Source of the DNA: a bacterium
GTDB taxonomy: Bacteria > Pseudomonadota > Alphaproteobacteria > Acetobacterales > Acetobacteraceae
Assembly (NCBI GenBank): GCA_026224825.1
Contig: JAMFRO010000093.1
Location: 68,946 to 110,141, forward strand
Reading direction: 5' to 3'
DNA: 41,196 nt
Position numbers and translations under genes: made by a program. This document shows, one piece after another, positions 23,525 to 32,031 of this stretch. The stretch's first letter is position 1. Each line of letters begins with the position of its first letter. The notes below the pieces were generated by a model. That model did no database searches, had not been told where the DNA came from, and worked only from the letters and a program-made list of their open reading frames with translations.

Positions 23525-24616
23525 ATGCTCACCCGCCTCACCCTCACCGATTTCCGCTCCTACCCCACCCTGCGCTTCACCCCGGAGCGCCGCGTCAACA
23601 TATTCGCCGGCCCCAACGGCACCGGCAAAACCAACCTGCTGGAAGCCATCTCGCTATTGGTCCCCGGCCGGGGCCTACGCGGCGCCAAATTCTCGGAGCT
23701 GGCCCGGCGTGAAGCCTCAGGCGATTGGGCCGTCGCCGCGCAATTCGAAGGCGGCTTAGAGATCGGCACAGGCGGCGCCCAAACCTCCCCTGAGCGCCGC
23801 GAATTCCGCCTCAACGGCACAAAACCCCGCGCCCAGGCCGAAATCGGCGAAATCCTGGCCGCCGTCTGGCTCACCCCGCAAATGGACCGGCTGTTCACCG
23901 ACACCGCCTCCGGCCGCCGCAAATTCCTGGACCGCCTGGTGCTGGCCCTGGAACCCAGCCACGCCCGCGAGATCGCCGCCTTCGAAGCCGCCTCCGCCCA
24001 GCGCAACCGCCTGCTGGCCGAAGGTGGCGAGCCCGGCTGGCTGGCGGCACTGGAAGACTCCATGGCCCGCCACGCCGTCGCCAGCACAGCCGCCCGCGCC
24101 GCCCTCCTGCTCCGCCTGAACGCCGCCATCGCGGCCGGTGCCGCCGACCCTTTCCCCCGCGTGGCCCTGGCCCTGGCCTGCAACATCGCCACCCGCCTCA
24201 CCACCGCTCCGGCGGTGGAGGTGGAAGACAGCCTCCGCACCGCCTACGCCGCCGCCCGCGCCCAGGACGCGGGCGCAAAATCCACCACAATCGGCCCGCA
24301 CAAAGCCGATTTCCTCATCGCCGACGCAGCCTCCGCCCGCCCCGCCGGCCTCTCCTCCACCGGCCAGCAGAAAGCCATGCTGCTCGGCATCGTGCTCGGC
24401 CACGCCGCGATGATAGAAGCCGTGCGCGGCCAGGCCCCCATCCTGCTCCTCGATGAGCCTTTGGTGCATCTCGACGCCACCCGCCGCGACGCACTCTTTG
24501 CCGCTCTGAATGCCGCAAATTACACAGCCTGGATCACCGGCACGGACGTAGAGCAATTCAGCCCCTTGGATGCCGCCTGTTACAGCATCAAGGATTTCTC
24601 TATAGAGCCCGCATGA
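23525..24616 (+). CDS. recF: DNA replication and repair protein RecF
   Basis: The 363-residue SMC-like ATPase has Walker A GPNGTGKT (29-36), the signature LSSTGQQKAMLLGIVLGHA and Walker B ILLLDEPLVHLD. RecF loads RecA at single-strand gaps with RecO and RecR. It starts at the ATG at 23525. In most relatives recF follows dnaN and precedes gyrB; here 4 kb of other genes separate it from dnaN, and it is followed by a metallophosphoesterase gene whose ATG overlaps its stop. Confidence 0.95.
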   Translation: MLTRLTLTDFRSYPTLRFTPERRVNIFAGPNGTGKTNLLEAISLLVPGRGLRGAKFSELARREASGDWAVAAQFEGGLEIGTGGAQTSPERREFRLNGTKPRAQAEIGEILAAVWLTPQMDRLFTDTASGRRKFLDRLVLALEPSHAREIAAFEAASAQRNRLLAEGGEPGWLAALEDSMARHAVASTAARAALLLRLNAAIAAGAADPFPRVALALACNIATRLTTAPAVEVEDSLRTAYAAARAQDAGAKSTTIGPHKADFLIADAASARPAGLSSTGQQKAMLLGIVLGHAAMIEAVRGQAPILLLDEPLVHLDATRRDALFAALNAANYTAWITGTDVEQFSPLDAACYSIKDFSIEPA

Positions 24617-25428
24617 GAATCCTTGTCCTCGGCGACTTAATGGGCCGCGCCGGCCGTGAAGCCGCGATAAAAAATATCCCCGAGCTGCGGGTGAAGCTGA
24701 AACTCGATTTCGTCGGGGTGAATGCCGAGAACGCGTCACACGGCTTCGGCCTAGGCCCAGACATGGCCGACGCCCTCTTCGCCGCCGGCACCGATGTCAT
24801 CACCCTCGGCAACCATAGCTGGGACCGGCGCGAGATCATCCCCTACATCGCCCGTGAAAAACGCCTGCTCCGCCCGTTGAACTACCCCGCCGGCACGCCG
24901 GGCCAGGGTGCCGCGCTGGTCACTTTGGCGGACGGCCGCAAAGTGCTGCTGGCCCAGGCCATGGGCCGCCTCTACATGGAGCCGCTGGACTGCCCCTTCC
25001 GCGCCACGGAGGAGGTTCTCTCCCGCCACAAGCTCGGCGTCACCACCCACGCCATCCTCCTGGACATCCACGCCGAGGCTACCTCCGAGAAAATGGCCTA
25101 TGCCCATGCGTTCGATGGCCGCGTCTCGGGCGTCACCGGCACGCACACCCATGTACCCACAGCCGACCAGCAGATTTTGCCCGGCGGCACCGCTTTCCAG
25201 GCGGATCTGGGCATGTGCGGCGATTATGATTCCGTCATCGGCATGCAAAAGGAGCCGGCCACTGGCCGCTTCATCCGCAAAATGCCCGGCGACAAGCTCA
25301 CCCCGGCCGAAGGCCCCGCCACACTCTGCGGCGCCTTCATCGAAACCGACGATTCCACGGGCCTCGCCCGCCGCATTGAGCCGGTGCGCCTCGGCGGGCG
25401 GCTATCCCAAGCCATGCCGGTGCTCTAA
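24613..25428 (+). CDS. YmdB-family metallophosphoesterase
   Basis: This 271-residue member of the YmdB/TIGR00282 family has metal-binding motifs GDLMGRAG (Asp8), NAENASHG, GNHSWDRRE, and GTHTHVPTADQQILPGGTAFQADLGMCG. B. subtilis YmdB is a cyclic-nucleotide phosphodiesterase. It shares an ATGA overlap with recF, so coupled translation is expected. Codon use is C-ending, and the strand composition flips to G-ending immediately downstream. Confidence 0.92.
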   Translation: MRILVLGDLMGRAGREAAIKNIPELRVKLKLDFVGVNAENASHGFGLGPDMADALFAAGTDVITLGNHSWDRREIIPYIAREKRLLRPLNYPAGTPGQGAALVTLADGRKVLLAQAMGRLYMEPLDCPFRATEEVLSRHKLGVTTHAILLDIHAEATSEKMAYAHAFDGRVSGVTGTHTHVPTADQQILPGGTAFQADLGMCGDYDSVIGMQKEPATGRFIRKMPGDKLTPAEGPATLCGAFIETDDSTGLARRIEPVRLGGRLSQAMPVL

Positions 25429-25439
25429 ACACTGGGCCT

Positions 25440-26612
25440 ATGCCGAATTTCGACGAATTCTGGTCAGCCACCCTCAACAGCCTGGAGGCGGCAAACCGCC
25501 GCCGGGTGTTGCGCGATGTGACGCGGCTGCCGGGAGCAAAAATCAAAATCGGCGATGGTCCGGTGCTGCTGGACTTTTCGTCGAATGATTACTTGGGCCT
25601 ATCATTCAGGCCGGAACTCATAAATAAAACTTGTGAATCTGCCGGCGCCCATGGCACGGGCGCCGGAGCCTCGCGTTTGGTGGCGGGCAATTTGGCGGCG
25701 TTTTCCGCCATCGAAAAAAAAATTGCCCAGGGTAAGGGGGCGGCGGCGGCGCTGGTGTTTGTCTCCGGGGTGCAGGCGAATTTGACGCTGTTGCCGGCGC
25801 TGCTGGATGCCAAGGTGCTCGGCGCCGAGCCGCTGGTTTATGCGGACAGGTTAAACCATGCGAGCCTGATCCAGGGCTGCGTTGCTGCGGGCGTGCGGCA
25901 GAACCGGTTCCGGCATAATGATTTTTCCCATCTCGCAGAGCTGCTGGAACGGGATAAAACCCTCAACCGGCCGCGTTTCATCATCACCGAATCCGTATTC
26001 AGCATGGACGGCGATTGCGCCGATATTGCCGCACTTTCCACGCTTGCCGAAAAATACGGGGCGTTTCTGTACATCGATGAGGCTCATGCCACCGGCGTAC
26101 TCGGCGCCAACGGGTTTGGCCTGGCGCATGGGCTGCAAAACGCGCTGGTGATGGGCACATTCAGCAAAGGTCTAGGCGGGTTTGGCGCCTATGCCGCCTG
26201 CTCCGGGGTTTTGCGCGACTATCTGGTTAACCGCTGCGGCGGGGTAATCTACGCCACGGCTTTGCCGCCCGCCGTGCTGGGGGCGATGGAGGCGGCACTG
26301 GACCTTATCCCCAGCCTGGAGGCAGAGCGGGTGCATGTGCAGGCGCTGGCGGCGGATTTGCGGGCGCGGTTGCAAGCGGCTGGTTTCGATATCGGCGGTT
26401 CCACCACGCAGATCGTACCGATGATTCTGGGCGATGAGGCACGGGCTCTGGCCGTAGCGGCGGCGCTGGGGGAAGAAGGGTATCTGGCCACCGCCATCCG
26501 CCCGCCCACCGTGCCGGCGGGCACGAGCCGGATACGGTTTACGCTTTCGGCCGCGCATAGCTTCGAGCAGGTCGCGGCACTTGCGGCGGCCGCCATCCGG
26601 CTGGCGCGATGA
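25440..26612 (+). CDS. bioF: 8-amino-7-oxononanoate synthase
   Basis: The 390-residue PLP enzyme has the alpha-oxoamine synthase motifs FSSNDYLGLS, GAGASRLVAGN, YIDEAHATGVLG (Asp213, His216) and the Schiff-base Lys243 in GTFSKGLGGFGAY. It condenses pimeloyl-ACP and alanine in biotin synthesis. It starts 11 bp after the metallophosphoesterase gene and overlaps bioC by ATGA. bioA, bioB and bioD are not in the window. Confidence 0.93.
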   Translation: MPNFDEFWSATLNSLEAANRRRVLRDVTRLPGAKIKIGDGPVLLDFSSNDYLGLSFRPELINKTCESAGAHGTGAGASRLVAGNLAAFSAIEKKIAQGKGAAAALVFVSGVQANLTLLPALLDAKVLGAEPLVYADRLNHASLIQGCVAAGVRQNRFRHNDFSHLAELLERDKTLNRPRFIITESVFSMDGDCADIAALSTLAEKYGAFLYIDEAHATGVLGANGFGLAHGLQNALVMGTFSKGLGGFGAYAACSGVLRDYLVNRCGGVIYATALPPAVLGAMEAALDLIPSLEAERVHVQALAADLRARLQAAGFDIGGSTTQIVPMILGDEARALAVAAALGEEGYLATAIRPPTVPAGTSRIRFTLSAAHSFEQVAALAAAAIRLAR

Positions 26613-27340
26613 AGGGGTTTGACGAACAGGCCGCGGTCTATGATTCGGTGGCGCATGTGCAGGCGCAGGTGGTGGCACGGCTGGCGGGGCGGCTGGCGGG
26701 CTGCCCGAAGCGGATATTGGAAATCGGCTGCGGTACGGGGCTGTTGAGCGCGCAACTGGCGGCGCGGTTCCCGCAAGCGGAGCTGGTGCTTACCGATATC
26801 TCGGCACAGATGCTGGCGCAGGCCGAGCGGCGGCTGGGCGCGCGGGCGACGTACGGGTTTATGGACGGCCAATGGCCGGATGTCGCCTTGGGTGAGTTCG
26901 ACCTGATTGCCTCCAGCCTGGCGTTCCAATGGTTTGATGACCTGTCCGGCGCGCTGGAGCGGCTGGGGGCGATGCTCGCACCTGGCGGGGTTCTGGCCTT
27001 CGCCACGCTGGGGAGTAAAAGTTTTGCGGCGTGGCGGCGGGCGCATGAAGAGATGGGGTTGCATTGCGGCCTGCGCGATTATGCGGCGAGCGAAAGTTTC
27101 CCCTGGCCGGTGGGATATGCCTGCCGGTTCGAGGCGGAGTTCATCGAGGAGATGCATGCGGATGGGCGCGGGTTTATCCGGGGGATGAAGGAGCTGGGGG
27201 CGGCATTATCGCCGCCGGCGCACCGGCCGCTGGGGCCGGGGCGGTTCCGGGCGCTGCTGGCAAGATTTTCGTCCGGGTTCACGGCGCAGTATGAGGTGAT
27301 TTACGCGGAGATAAGGCGTGGGAACCGAAAGACCATTTGA
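26609..27340 (+). CDS. bioC: malonyl-ACP O-methyltransferase
   Basis: The 243-residue SAM methyltransferase has ILEIGCGTGLLSAQLAARFP (motif I), LTDISAQMLAQAE, and the BioC-like stretch DGQWPDVALGEFDLIASSLAFQWFDDLSGAL. BioC methylates malonyl-ACP to disguise it for chain extension to pimelate. Pairing with bioF by a four-base overlap strongly supports this role over a generic methyltransferase. A large palindrome starts at its stop codon. Confidence 0.88.
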   Translation: MKGFDEQAAVYDSVAHVQAQVVARLAGRLAGCPKRILEIGCGTGLLSAQLAARFPQAELVLTDISAQMLAQAERRLGARATYGFMDGQWPDVALGEFDLIASSLAFQWFDDLSGALERLGAMLAPGGVLAFATLGSKSFAAWRRAHEEMGLHCGLRDYAASESFPWPVGYACRFEAEFIEEMHADGRGFIRGMKELGAALSPPAHRPLGPGRFRALLARFSSGFTAQYEVIYAEIRRGNRKTI

Positions 27341-27462
27341 GAAGGCACTCTGGCGGCCGTCTAGCGGCGCTTTTCTGCGCGCCGGTGCTCACGTACTTAC
27401 GTACGCTCTGCTCCTGCGCTCGAAAATCACCACTATACGACTCACCAGAGTGCCTTCTCAAA
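27336..27462. repeat. large palindrome filling a convergent gene gap, copy 2
   Basis: The outer arms TTTGAGAAGGCACTCTGG and its exact complement enclose imperfect inner arms. The core is GTGCTCACGTAC-TTAC-GTACGCTC. It begins within the last codons of bioC (stop TGA 27338-27340) and ends with CGGTTTTT. The core plus the TGGCGGCC and GACTCACCA boxes match copy 1 (5153-5272), in opposite orientation, but the outer arms are unrelated in sequence to those of copy 1. Probably a bidirectional terminator. Confidence 0.87.
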
Positions 27463-27489
27463 CGGTTTTTAGAGGGCATGGGAGCGAGA

Positions 27490-27513
27490 GATGCCCGCCT
27501 TCGCGGGCATGAC
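27490..27513. repeat. dispersed short palindrome, copy D
   Basis: ATGCCCGC-CTTC-GCGGGCAT, the reverse orientation of the unit at 170-194. It lies between bioC and the EAL/HDOD gene. Confidence 0.75.
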
Positions 27514-27525
27514 GGTGTGGTGAGG

Positions 27526-27596
27526 GTGGGGGCTAAGGCCCAAAGTCATAAAAGTTTTTGGCGTCGATTTTTTCAAAAAGCGACTGCTTCTTTTTA
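27526..27596 (-). repeat. dispersed terminator-like repeat, intact copy
   Basis: The order is GGGGGCTAA, AAAAGTTTTTGG, then a hairpin GTCG...CGAC at 27563-27584 whose arms contain T- and A-runs, then CTGCTTC and TTTTT. Its last bases touch the 3' end of the EAL/HDOD gene, for which it likely terminates transcription. The same modules occur at 33443-34126, where a mobile element interrupts them. Confidence 0.75.
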
Positions 27597-28847
27597 CAAA
27601 CTATTCGCCCACTTCAGAGCCTCCACCTGCAGTTTATTAAAATCGCAATGCCCCTCCAACTTGAGGTCCCGCAGCAGTTCCTGCACCCGTTGCTGGTCCA
27701 ATGCCTCGGCGGCTTCGGTGAGCTGCAGCAGCAGCCCCAGCGTGCCTTCGCGGCGCAGTAATGCGGCCTGGGTTGGAATGTCGAGGTCGAGCATCTGGAT
27801 GATGTGGTGCACATCGTGATCGAACAGAATATCCACCAGGCTGAGCATGCCGGTCATGAAGGCGTTTTTGATGAGAGCGGGCTTGTCCATGGCCAAAGCG
27901 GCGCCTTCCATCAGCCGGCCGCGGATGACGGCGGTTTGCATGAGCGGGTTGGTGCCGGGCACGCCGTTATTGGTTTTGGCGAACAGCATGATGTGCAGCA
28001 GATGGTTGAGCTGGGTGCGGCCCAGCACGATGATGGCGTTGCGCAGAGTGGAGATTTTTTTCGGCAGAGCGAAGGCGGCGGAGTTGACCAGGCGCAGCAG
28101 CCGCATGGTGAGTTCGGGGGCGCGTTTCAGCTCGTCTTCCAGCGGGGCGATATCAGCGTCCGCCGCGACCATTTTGATGAGTTTGAGCAGGGACAATTCC
28201 GAGGTATGAATCGTCCGCCCCCGCAACGTCACCGCCTTGGCGAAGAAATAGCCCTGGAACAGTTCGAAGCCCAATTCACGACAGAATTGATGCTGTTCGG
28301 TGGTCTCGACCTTTTCGGCGAGCAGGATTTTCCCGTAAGGCCGTAATGCTTCGACCAGGCCGCGTAGATGGGCCAGCTCCATGCCGCGGATGTCGATCTT
28401 GATGATTTCGACCAGATCGAATGCCTGGGCCTGGGCTGGGTCAAGCCTGGTGACATCGTCCAGCGCCAGGCGGTAGCCGGCGGCGCGCAGAGCGTGGCAG
28501 CGGGCGATGACCTCCGGGGTGAAGCGCACGCTCTCCAGCAGCTCCAGCACCACGCGCCGGCGCGGCAGCATCTCGATGACATCGCTCATGAGCAGGGTTT
28601 CGGAGATGTTGATGAAGCCGAGGTTCTGGCCCAAGGCAGCGTCCATGCCGAAATCCAGAAACACGTGCTGGATGACGGCGGCGCTGGCGGCAACGTCGTC
28701 CGTGATGACGGCGTGGTTGGTATTGCCGGAGCGGAAGAGGATTTCATAGGCCAGGAGCTCGCCATTGCGCCCCACTATGGGTTGCCGTCCTAGAAAGAAT
28801 TCCTCGTTGATCCTGGTTCCCGCCGGAAAGCCCTTGAGCCTATGCAT
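27594..28847 (-). CDS. EAL and HDOD domain signalling protein (YuxH type)
   Basis: The 417-residue protein has an N-terminal EAL-like domain (FFLGRQPIVGRNGELLAYEILFR, then VLELLESV, LALDDVT, IIKIDIRGM, LLAEKVET, LFQGYFFAKA). A C-terminal HDOD domain follows (LKRAPELTMRLLRLVNSAAFALPKKISTLRNAIIVLG). The EAL signature reads EIL and the usual metal ligands are incomplete, so c-di-GMP hydrolysis is doubtful; members of this group are usually scaffolds or sensors. It is convergent with bioC and is followed upstream by a membrane-protein gene on the same strand. Confidence 0.9.
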   Translation of the reverse strand: MHRLKGFPAGTRINEEFFLGRQPIVGRNGELLAYEILFRSGNTNHAVITDDVAASAAVIQHVFLDFGMDAALGQNLGFINISETLLMSDVIEMLPRRRVVLELLESVRFTPEVIARCHALRAAGYRLALDDVTRLDPAQAQAFDLVEIIKIDIRGMELAHLRGLVEALRPYGKILLAEKVETTEQHQFCRELGFELFQGYFFAKAVTLRGRTIHTSELSLLKLIKMVAADADIAPLEDELKRAPELTMRLLRLVNSAAFALPKKISTLRNAIIVLGRTQLNHLLHIMLFAKTNNGVPGTNPLMQTAVIRGRLMEGAALAMDKPALIKNAFMTGMLSLVDILFDHDVHHIIQMLDLDIPTQAALLRREGTLGLLLQLTEAAEALDQQRVQELLRDLKLEGHCDFNKLQVEALKWANSL

Positions 28848-28871
28848 TGCATTGGCTCTAGAAGGGGCGGT

Positions 28872-30644
28872 TTAATGGGGTGTTAACGCGGGTGAACTGG
28901 CCGGGATTTTGACGATTTCAATGCCGCTGTCCATGTGATGCGGCCAGCCCAGCGCCTCGATGGCGGCGGTGATACCGGGCGGGGTGCCGGGGCCGATGAG
29001 GACGTAATCCACTTTATGGGCGGCGCAGAAGGCCTGGAATTTGGCGCCAAAGCCAGGGTCGTCATTCCAGATGAGTTCATCGAGGAAGCCCCATTTCAGC
29101 TCGGGGTTGAGCACGTAGCCAACATAGCCCTCGGCCTGGGTGAAACCCATGCCGGCATCGACCTGCCAGGCCATGCCGGGGCCGACCACGGGGTCTGGCA
29201 GGAGCAGGACGTTGGGGTTGGGCCCGAGGGCGGCGCGGATGTGTGCGGGGGTGAAGAAGGGCTGGGTGGGCCAGAGGGTCCATTTAAAGGCGTTCTGGTC
29301 TTGGAATATGGGCTGGGTCAGCCATGGCTCCGGCAGGATCAGCACTTTGGCCGGCGGTAGAAGCAGGCAGGCGAAGGCCGCCAAAGCGAAGCGGGACCAG
29401 CGCGCGCGGGTGGTTTTTGCCTCGGCCAGGTAGAACGCCGTGGCGATGGCGGTGCCAAGGGTGAGGTAGATTAAGCACCGCGATGGAACGACGGAGCGGA
29501 TGAGCGGGACATGCGAGAGCAGCGTCCATGGCAGGGGGATGCCGGTGAGATGGCCGTTGACGAGCAGCTTGAGCCCCAGGCTGAACACGGCAATGATGCA
29601 AAGCAGAACACCCAAGGCCTTTACATAGGTTTTGCCGATGTGACGGTAAAAATACAGGGCCAGAATGAGCAGGAGCGGGAGGTTGAGAAAGGTGTAATGG
29701 TCCGGGGCAAAACCGGCGCCTTGCTGGATGATGGAATGCAGCAATGCCCCGGCTGACGTGATGGGCAGGGTGGGGACGATGAATTGCAGCAGCTCGGTTT
29801 CCTGCATGAATGCCGGATGCATATAGGCGGGGACATCGGGCAGGCCCTTGACCAGATAATACAGGAACGGAGCGGCCAGAACCATGACCAGCGGGGCGGT
29901 GAGGGCGATGTCCGCCGCGAGACGCCAGAATGGCCCGCGCGCCCCGGCGGGGGTGAAGAGCAGGAATATGAGCCAGCTCAAGGCGCCTGTGAGGCATAAA
30001 GTGGTGAGCACCTCGGTGGAGATGCCGAGCTGGGCCAGCAGCAGCAGGCTGAGCAGAAGGACGAAGGGCAGGCGGCGCAATTTACCGCGCAGGCGGCGGA
30101 TGCAGAGCAGGAATGAGAGCGGGATGAGAAAAACGCTGTCGAGATTTAGCTCGATGGCGAGTTGAAACATTTCAGGCGCGGAAAATGCGAAGAGGACGCC
30201 GCAGACCAGCGCGGCGGCCCAGTCTTGCGTCAATTCGCCTTTTGTTAATTCGCGGGCCAGGAGAAAGGCCGCCCAGCCGGCCAGGGCCGGGGCCGAGAGC
30301 ATGAGGATGTTATAGGAGAGGACCGGGCCGCCGAGCGCGGTTATGGGCCATGCCAGTAGGGCGAAAAACCCGATTGAGGTGGCCCAGGTGACATTATAGC
30401 CGGCAGGGGCCCAGGCGTAATGGGTGATGAACGGGTTGAGCCCGTGCGAGAGCGCGAAGGGCCACCAGTTGAGGTACCAGATGAAGAGCAGAGAATCCGT
30501 GGAGTAGCCGAAATAATATTTTGACCAGCTAACGTCGCGGCCGAAGAAGGCAAGCGAGAGGATGAGGTAGAAGACCAGCGGCGCCCATGTGCGGAGCCAG
30601 CGGCTGCTCAGCCAGCGGGAGGCGCCCTCACGCGAAAGATTCAC
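28872..30644 (-). CDS. large polytopic membrane protein, GT-C glycosyltransferase-like
   Basis: The protein is about 590 residues with ten or more hydrophobic helices. It opens with FYLILSLAFFGRDVSW and a periplasmic loop with YSTDSLLFIWYLNWWPFALSHGLNPF, and ends in a soluble periplasmic-like domain (VDYVLIGPGTPPGITAAIEALGWP). This is the layout of GT-C lipid-linked sugar transferases, but I see no unambiguous catalytic motif. I start at GTG 30642-30644 (GGGGAT upstream); a start at 30692 would overlap the TPR gene. It might glycosylate an envelope polymer; function unproven. Confidence 0.65.
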   Translation of the reverse strand: MNLSREGASRWLSSRWLRTWAPLVFYLILSLAFFGRDVSWSKYYFGYSTDSLLFIWYLNWWPFALSHGLNPFITHYAWAPAGYNVTWATSIGFFALLAWPITALGGPVLSYNILMLSAPALAGWAAFLLARELTKGELTQDWAAALVCGVLFAFSAPEMFQLAIELNLDSVFLIPLSFLLCIRRLRGKLRRLPFVLLLSLLLLAQLGISTEVLTTLCLTGALSWLIFLLFTPAGARGPFWRLAADIALTAPLVMVLAAPFLYYLVKGLPDVPAYMHPAFMQETELLQFIVPTLPITSAGALLHSIIQQGAGFAPDHYTFLNLPLLLILALYFYRHIGKTYVKALGVLLCIIAVFSLGLKLLVNGHLTGIPLPWTLLSHVPLIRSVVPSRCLIYLTLGTAIATAFYLAEAKTTRARWSRFALAAFACLLLPPAKVLILPEPWLTQPIFQDQNAFKWTLWPTQPFFTPAHIRAALGPNPNVLLLPDPVVGPGMAWQVDAGMGFTQAEGYVGYVLNPELKWGFLDELIWNDDPGFGAKFQAFCAAHKVDYVLIGPGTPPGITAAIEALGWPHHMDSGIEIVKIPASSPALTPH

Positions 30645-30663
30645 GTATTTATCCCCAGCCGGC

Positions 30664-31443
30664 TCAGTTCTGGCTGAACAGCGCCGAGACATTCGGGTCT
30701 ATGGCTTTTGCCGCGGCGATATTCTTTTTGGCCCCGGCTTCGCCCTTGGCCTGCTGGGCGAGGCCAAGCCCGTAGAGGGACATCGCCAGTTTTGGTTTCA
30801 GTTTCAGCGCCGCCTTGTTGTCGGCGATCGAGGCGTCATAATGTTTCAGCTTCAGATTGATCAGGCCGCGCGTGGCGAGCACGGCGGATTGGCCGGGCTC
30901 GAGCACCAGCGACTGGGTGCAGTCCGCCAGCGCGTTGGTGAGGTCGCCGGAGGTGTTGCGCCACAGGCAGCGGTCCTTCCAGGGGGCGGGGTCCTTGGGG
31001 TTCAGGGCGATGGCCTGGGTGCTGTCGGCGATGGCCTCCGGCTCCAGCCCCTTGAAGCCGTAAGCGACGCCGCGCAACTGATAGGCGCCCTGGAGCATAG
31101 CGGGCGGGCGCTGGGGGGAATTGTCCTGCTGGATGACCAAGGTGAGGTCGGCGATGGCATTGTCCCACTCGCTCTTGTCGATATAGGCCTGGCCACGCTC
31201 GAAAAGTGCGGCGGGCAGGCCCGGCATCTGGCCGAGGGCCGCGTTCTGGTCGGCGATGTCCGCATTCAGATCGCCCTTTTTACGGGCGGCGACGCCGGGC
31301 ACGACGTAATTGGTGTAGAGGTCGCTGGTCTGCTGGTTGCCGACCAGTACGATGTGGTTGCTGGGCGGTGGAGGACTGCCGGAGGGCGCGCAGGCGGACA
31401 AGGCGCAGAGGGTGGTAACCAAACCTATATGTAAAGCCCGCAT
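30664..31443 (-). CDS. TPR-repeat lipoprotein
   Basis: The 259-residue protein has a lipoprotein signal (MRALHIGLVTTLCALSAC) and about five tetratricopeptide repeats (NADIADQNAALGQMPGLPAALFERG; NAIADLTLVIQQDN; EAIADSTQAIALNPKDPAPW; NALADCTQSLVLEPGQSAVLATRG). It is probably an outer-membrane-anchored scaffold. The start at 31441-31443 has GGAG seven bases upstream; an ATG two codons earlier lies too close to that site. It is paralogous to the pseudogene at 20866-21693. Confidence 0.85.
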   Translation of the reverse strand: MRALHIGLVTTLCALSACAPSGSPPPPSNHIVLVGNQQTSDLYTNYVVPGVAARKKGDLNADIADQNAALGQMPGLPAALFERGQAYIDKSEWDNAIADLTLVIQQDNSPQRPPAMLQGAYQLRGVAYGFKGLEPEAIADSTQAIALNPKDPAPWKDRCLWRNTSGDLTNALADCTQSLVLEPGQSAVLATRGLINLKLKHYDASIADNKAALKLKPKLAMSLYGLGLAQQAKGEAGAKKNIAAAKAIDPNVSALFSQN

Positions 31444-31518
31444 GTTCATGCTCCGTAATATCACGCTTAGTAACATGTTAGGGGTTACGGAAATATGCGA
31501 CAAGCTGTTGCTGCGAAA

Positions 31519-31941
31519 TTAGACGGTGACGCCCAGCAGCAGCCGCATTTCCGAGCGTTTGGCGAGCAGGTCGGCTAAACTATAACCATCGAGCACGGCC
31601 ATGAAGGCGCTGAGCGCCTCGGCCAGGGCGCCGGTGAGGCCGCAGGCGGGGGCGATGACGCAGGAGGCGCAATCCACCAGCTCGAAGCCGTCCTCGGTCT
31701 GGCGCACCACCGCGCCGATGCGGATGTCCGCCGCCGGGCGCGCCAGGGCAACGCCACCGAAGCGGCCGCGCACGCTGCGCACATAGCCGGTTTTGCCGAG
31801 GTCATGCACCACTTTCATCAGATGGTTCTGGGAGATGCCGTAGGCCTTGGCGATTTCCGAGATGGCGCAGAGCTGGCCCTCGCGGGCGCCGAGGTAGAGC
31901 AGCACGCGCAGGGCGTAGTCGGTGTAGAGGGTGAGGCGCAT
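31519..31941 (-). CDS. Rrf2-family transcriptional regulator, NsrR-like
   Basis: The 140-residue protein has the Rrf2 start MRLTLYTDYALRVLLYLG, a winged helix-turn-helix (ISEIAKAYGISQNHLMKVVHDLGKTGYVRSVRG) and three cysteines at 91, 94 and 100 that can hold an Fe-S cluster. Divergence from a globin gene points to nitric-oxide sensing, as in NsrR, but other Rrf2 sensors are possible. The ATG at 31939-31941 gives the family N terminus. The shared 90-bp promoter region has ATACAT palindromes. Confidence 0.87.
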   Translation of the reverse strand: MRLTLYTDYALRVLLYLGAREGQLCAISEIAKAYGISQNHLMKVVHDLGKTGYVRSVRGRFGGVALARPAADIRIGAVVRQTEDGFELVDCASCVIAPACGLTGALAEALSAFMAVLDGYSLADLLAKRSEMRLLLGVTV

Positions 31942-31954
31942 TGAGGCGTTCCGC

Positions 31955-32004
31955 ATACATGTATTGGCTTGACCGGTTTAATCCGGTGGAATACATCCAT
32001 GTAT
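31955..32004. promoter_or_regulatory. candidate Rrf2/NsrR operators
   Basis: Two palindromes built from the same half-site lie between the divergent regulator and globin genes: ATACATGTAT (31955-31964) and ATACAT-CC-ATGTAT (31991-32004). A third half-site, CATACAT, follows at 32009-32015. ACCGG-TTTAAT-CCGGT (31972-31987) lies between the two palindromes. The placement allows one regulator to control both genes. Confidence 0.6.
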
Positions 32005-32031
32005 ATCACATACATCTATGAGGAGGCCACC

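Noticed and set aside
170..27513. CRISPR array suggested by repeated GTCATGCCC units
   Set aside because: The copies are single, tens of base pairs long with internal GAAA-type loops, and kilobases apart with no spacers between them. They are REP-like.
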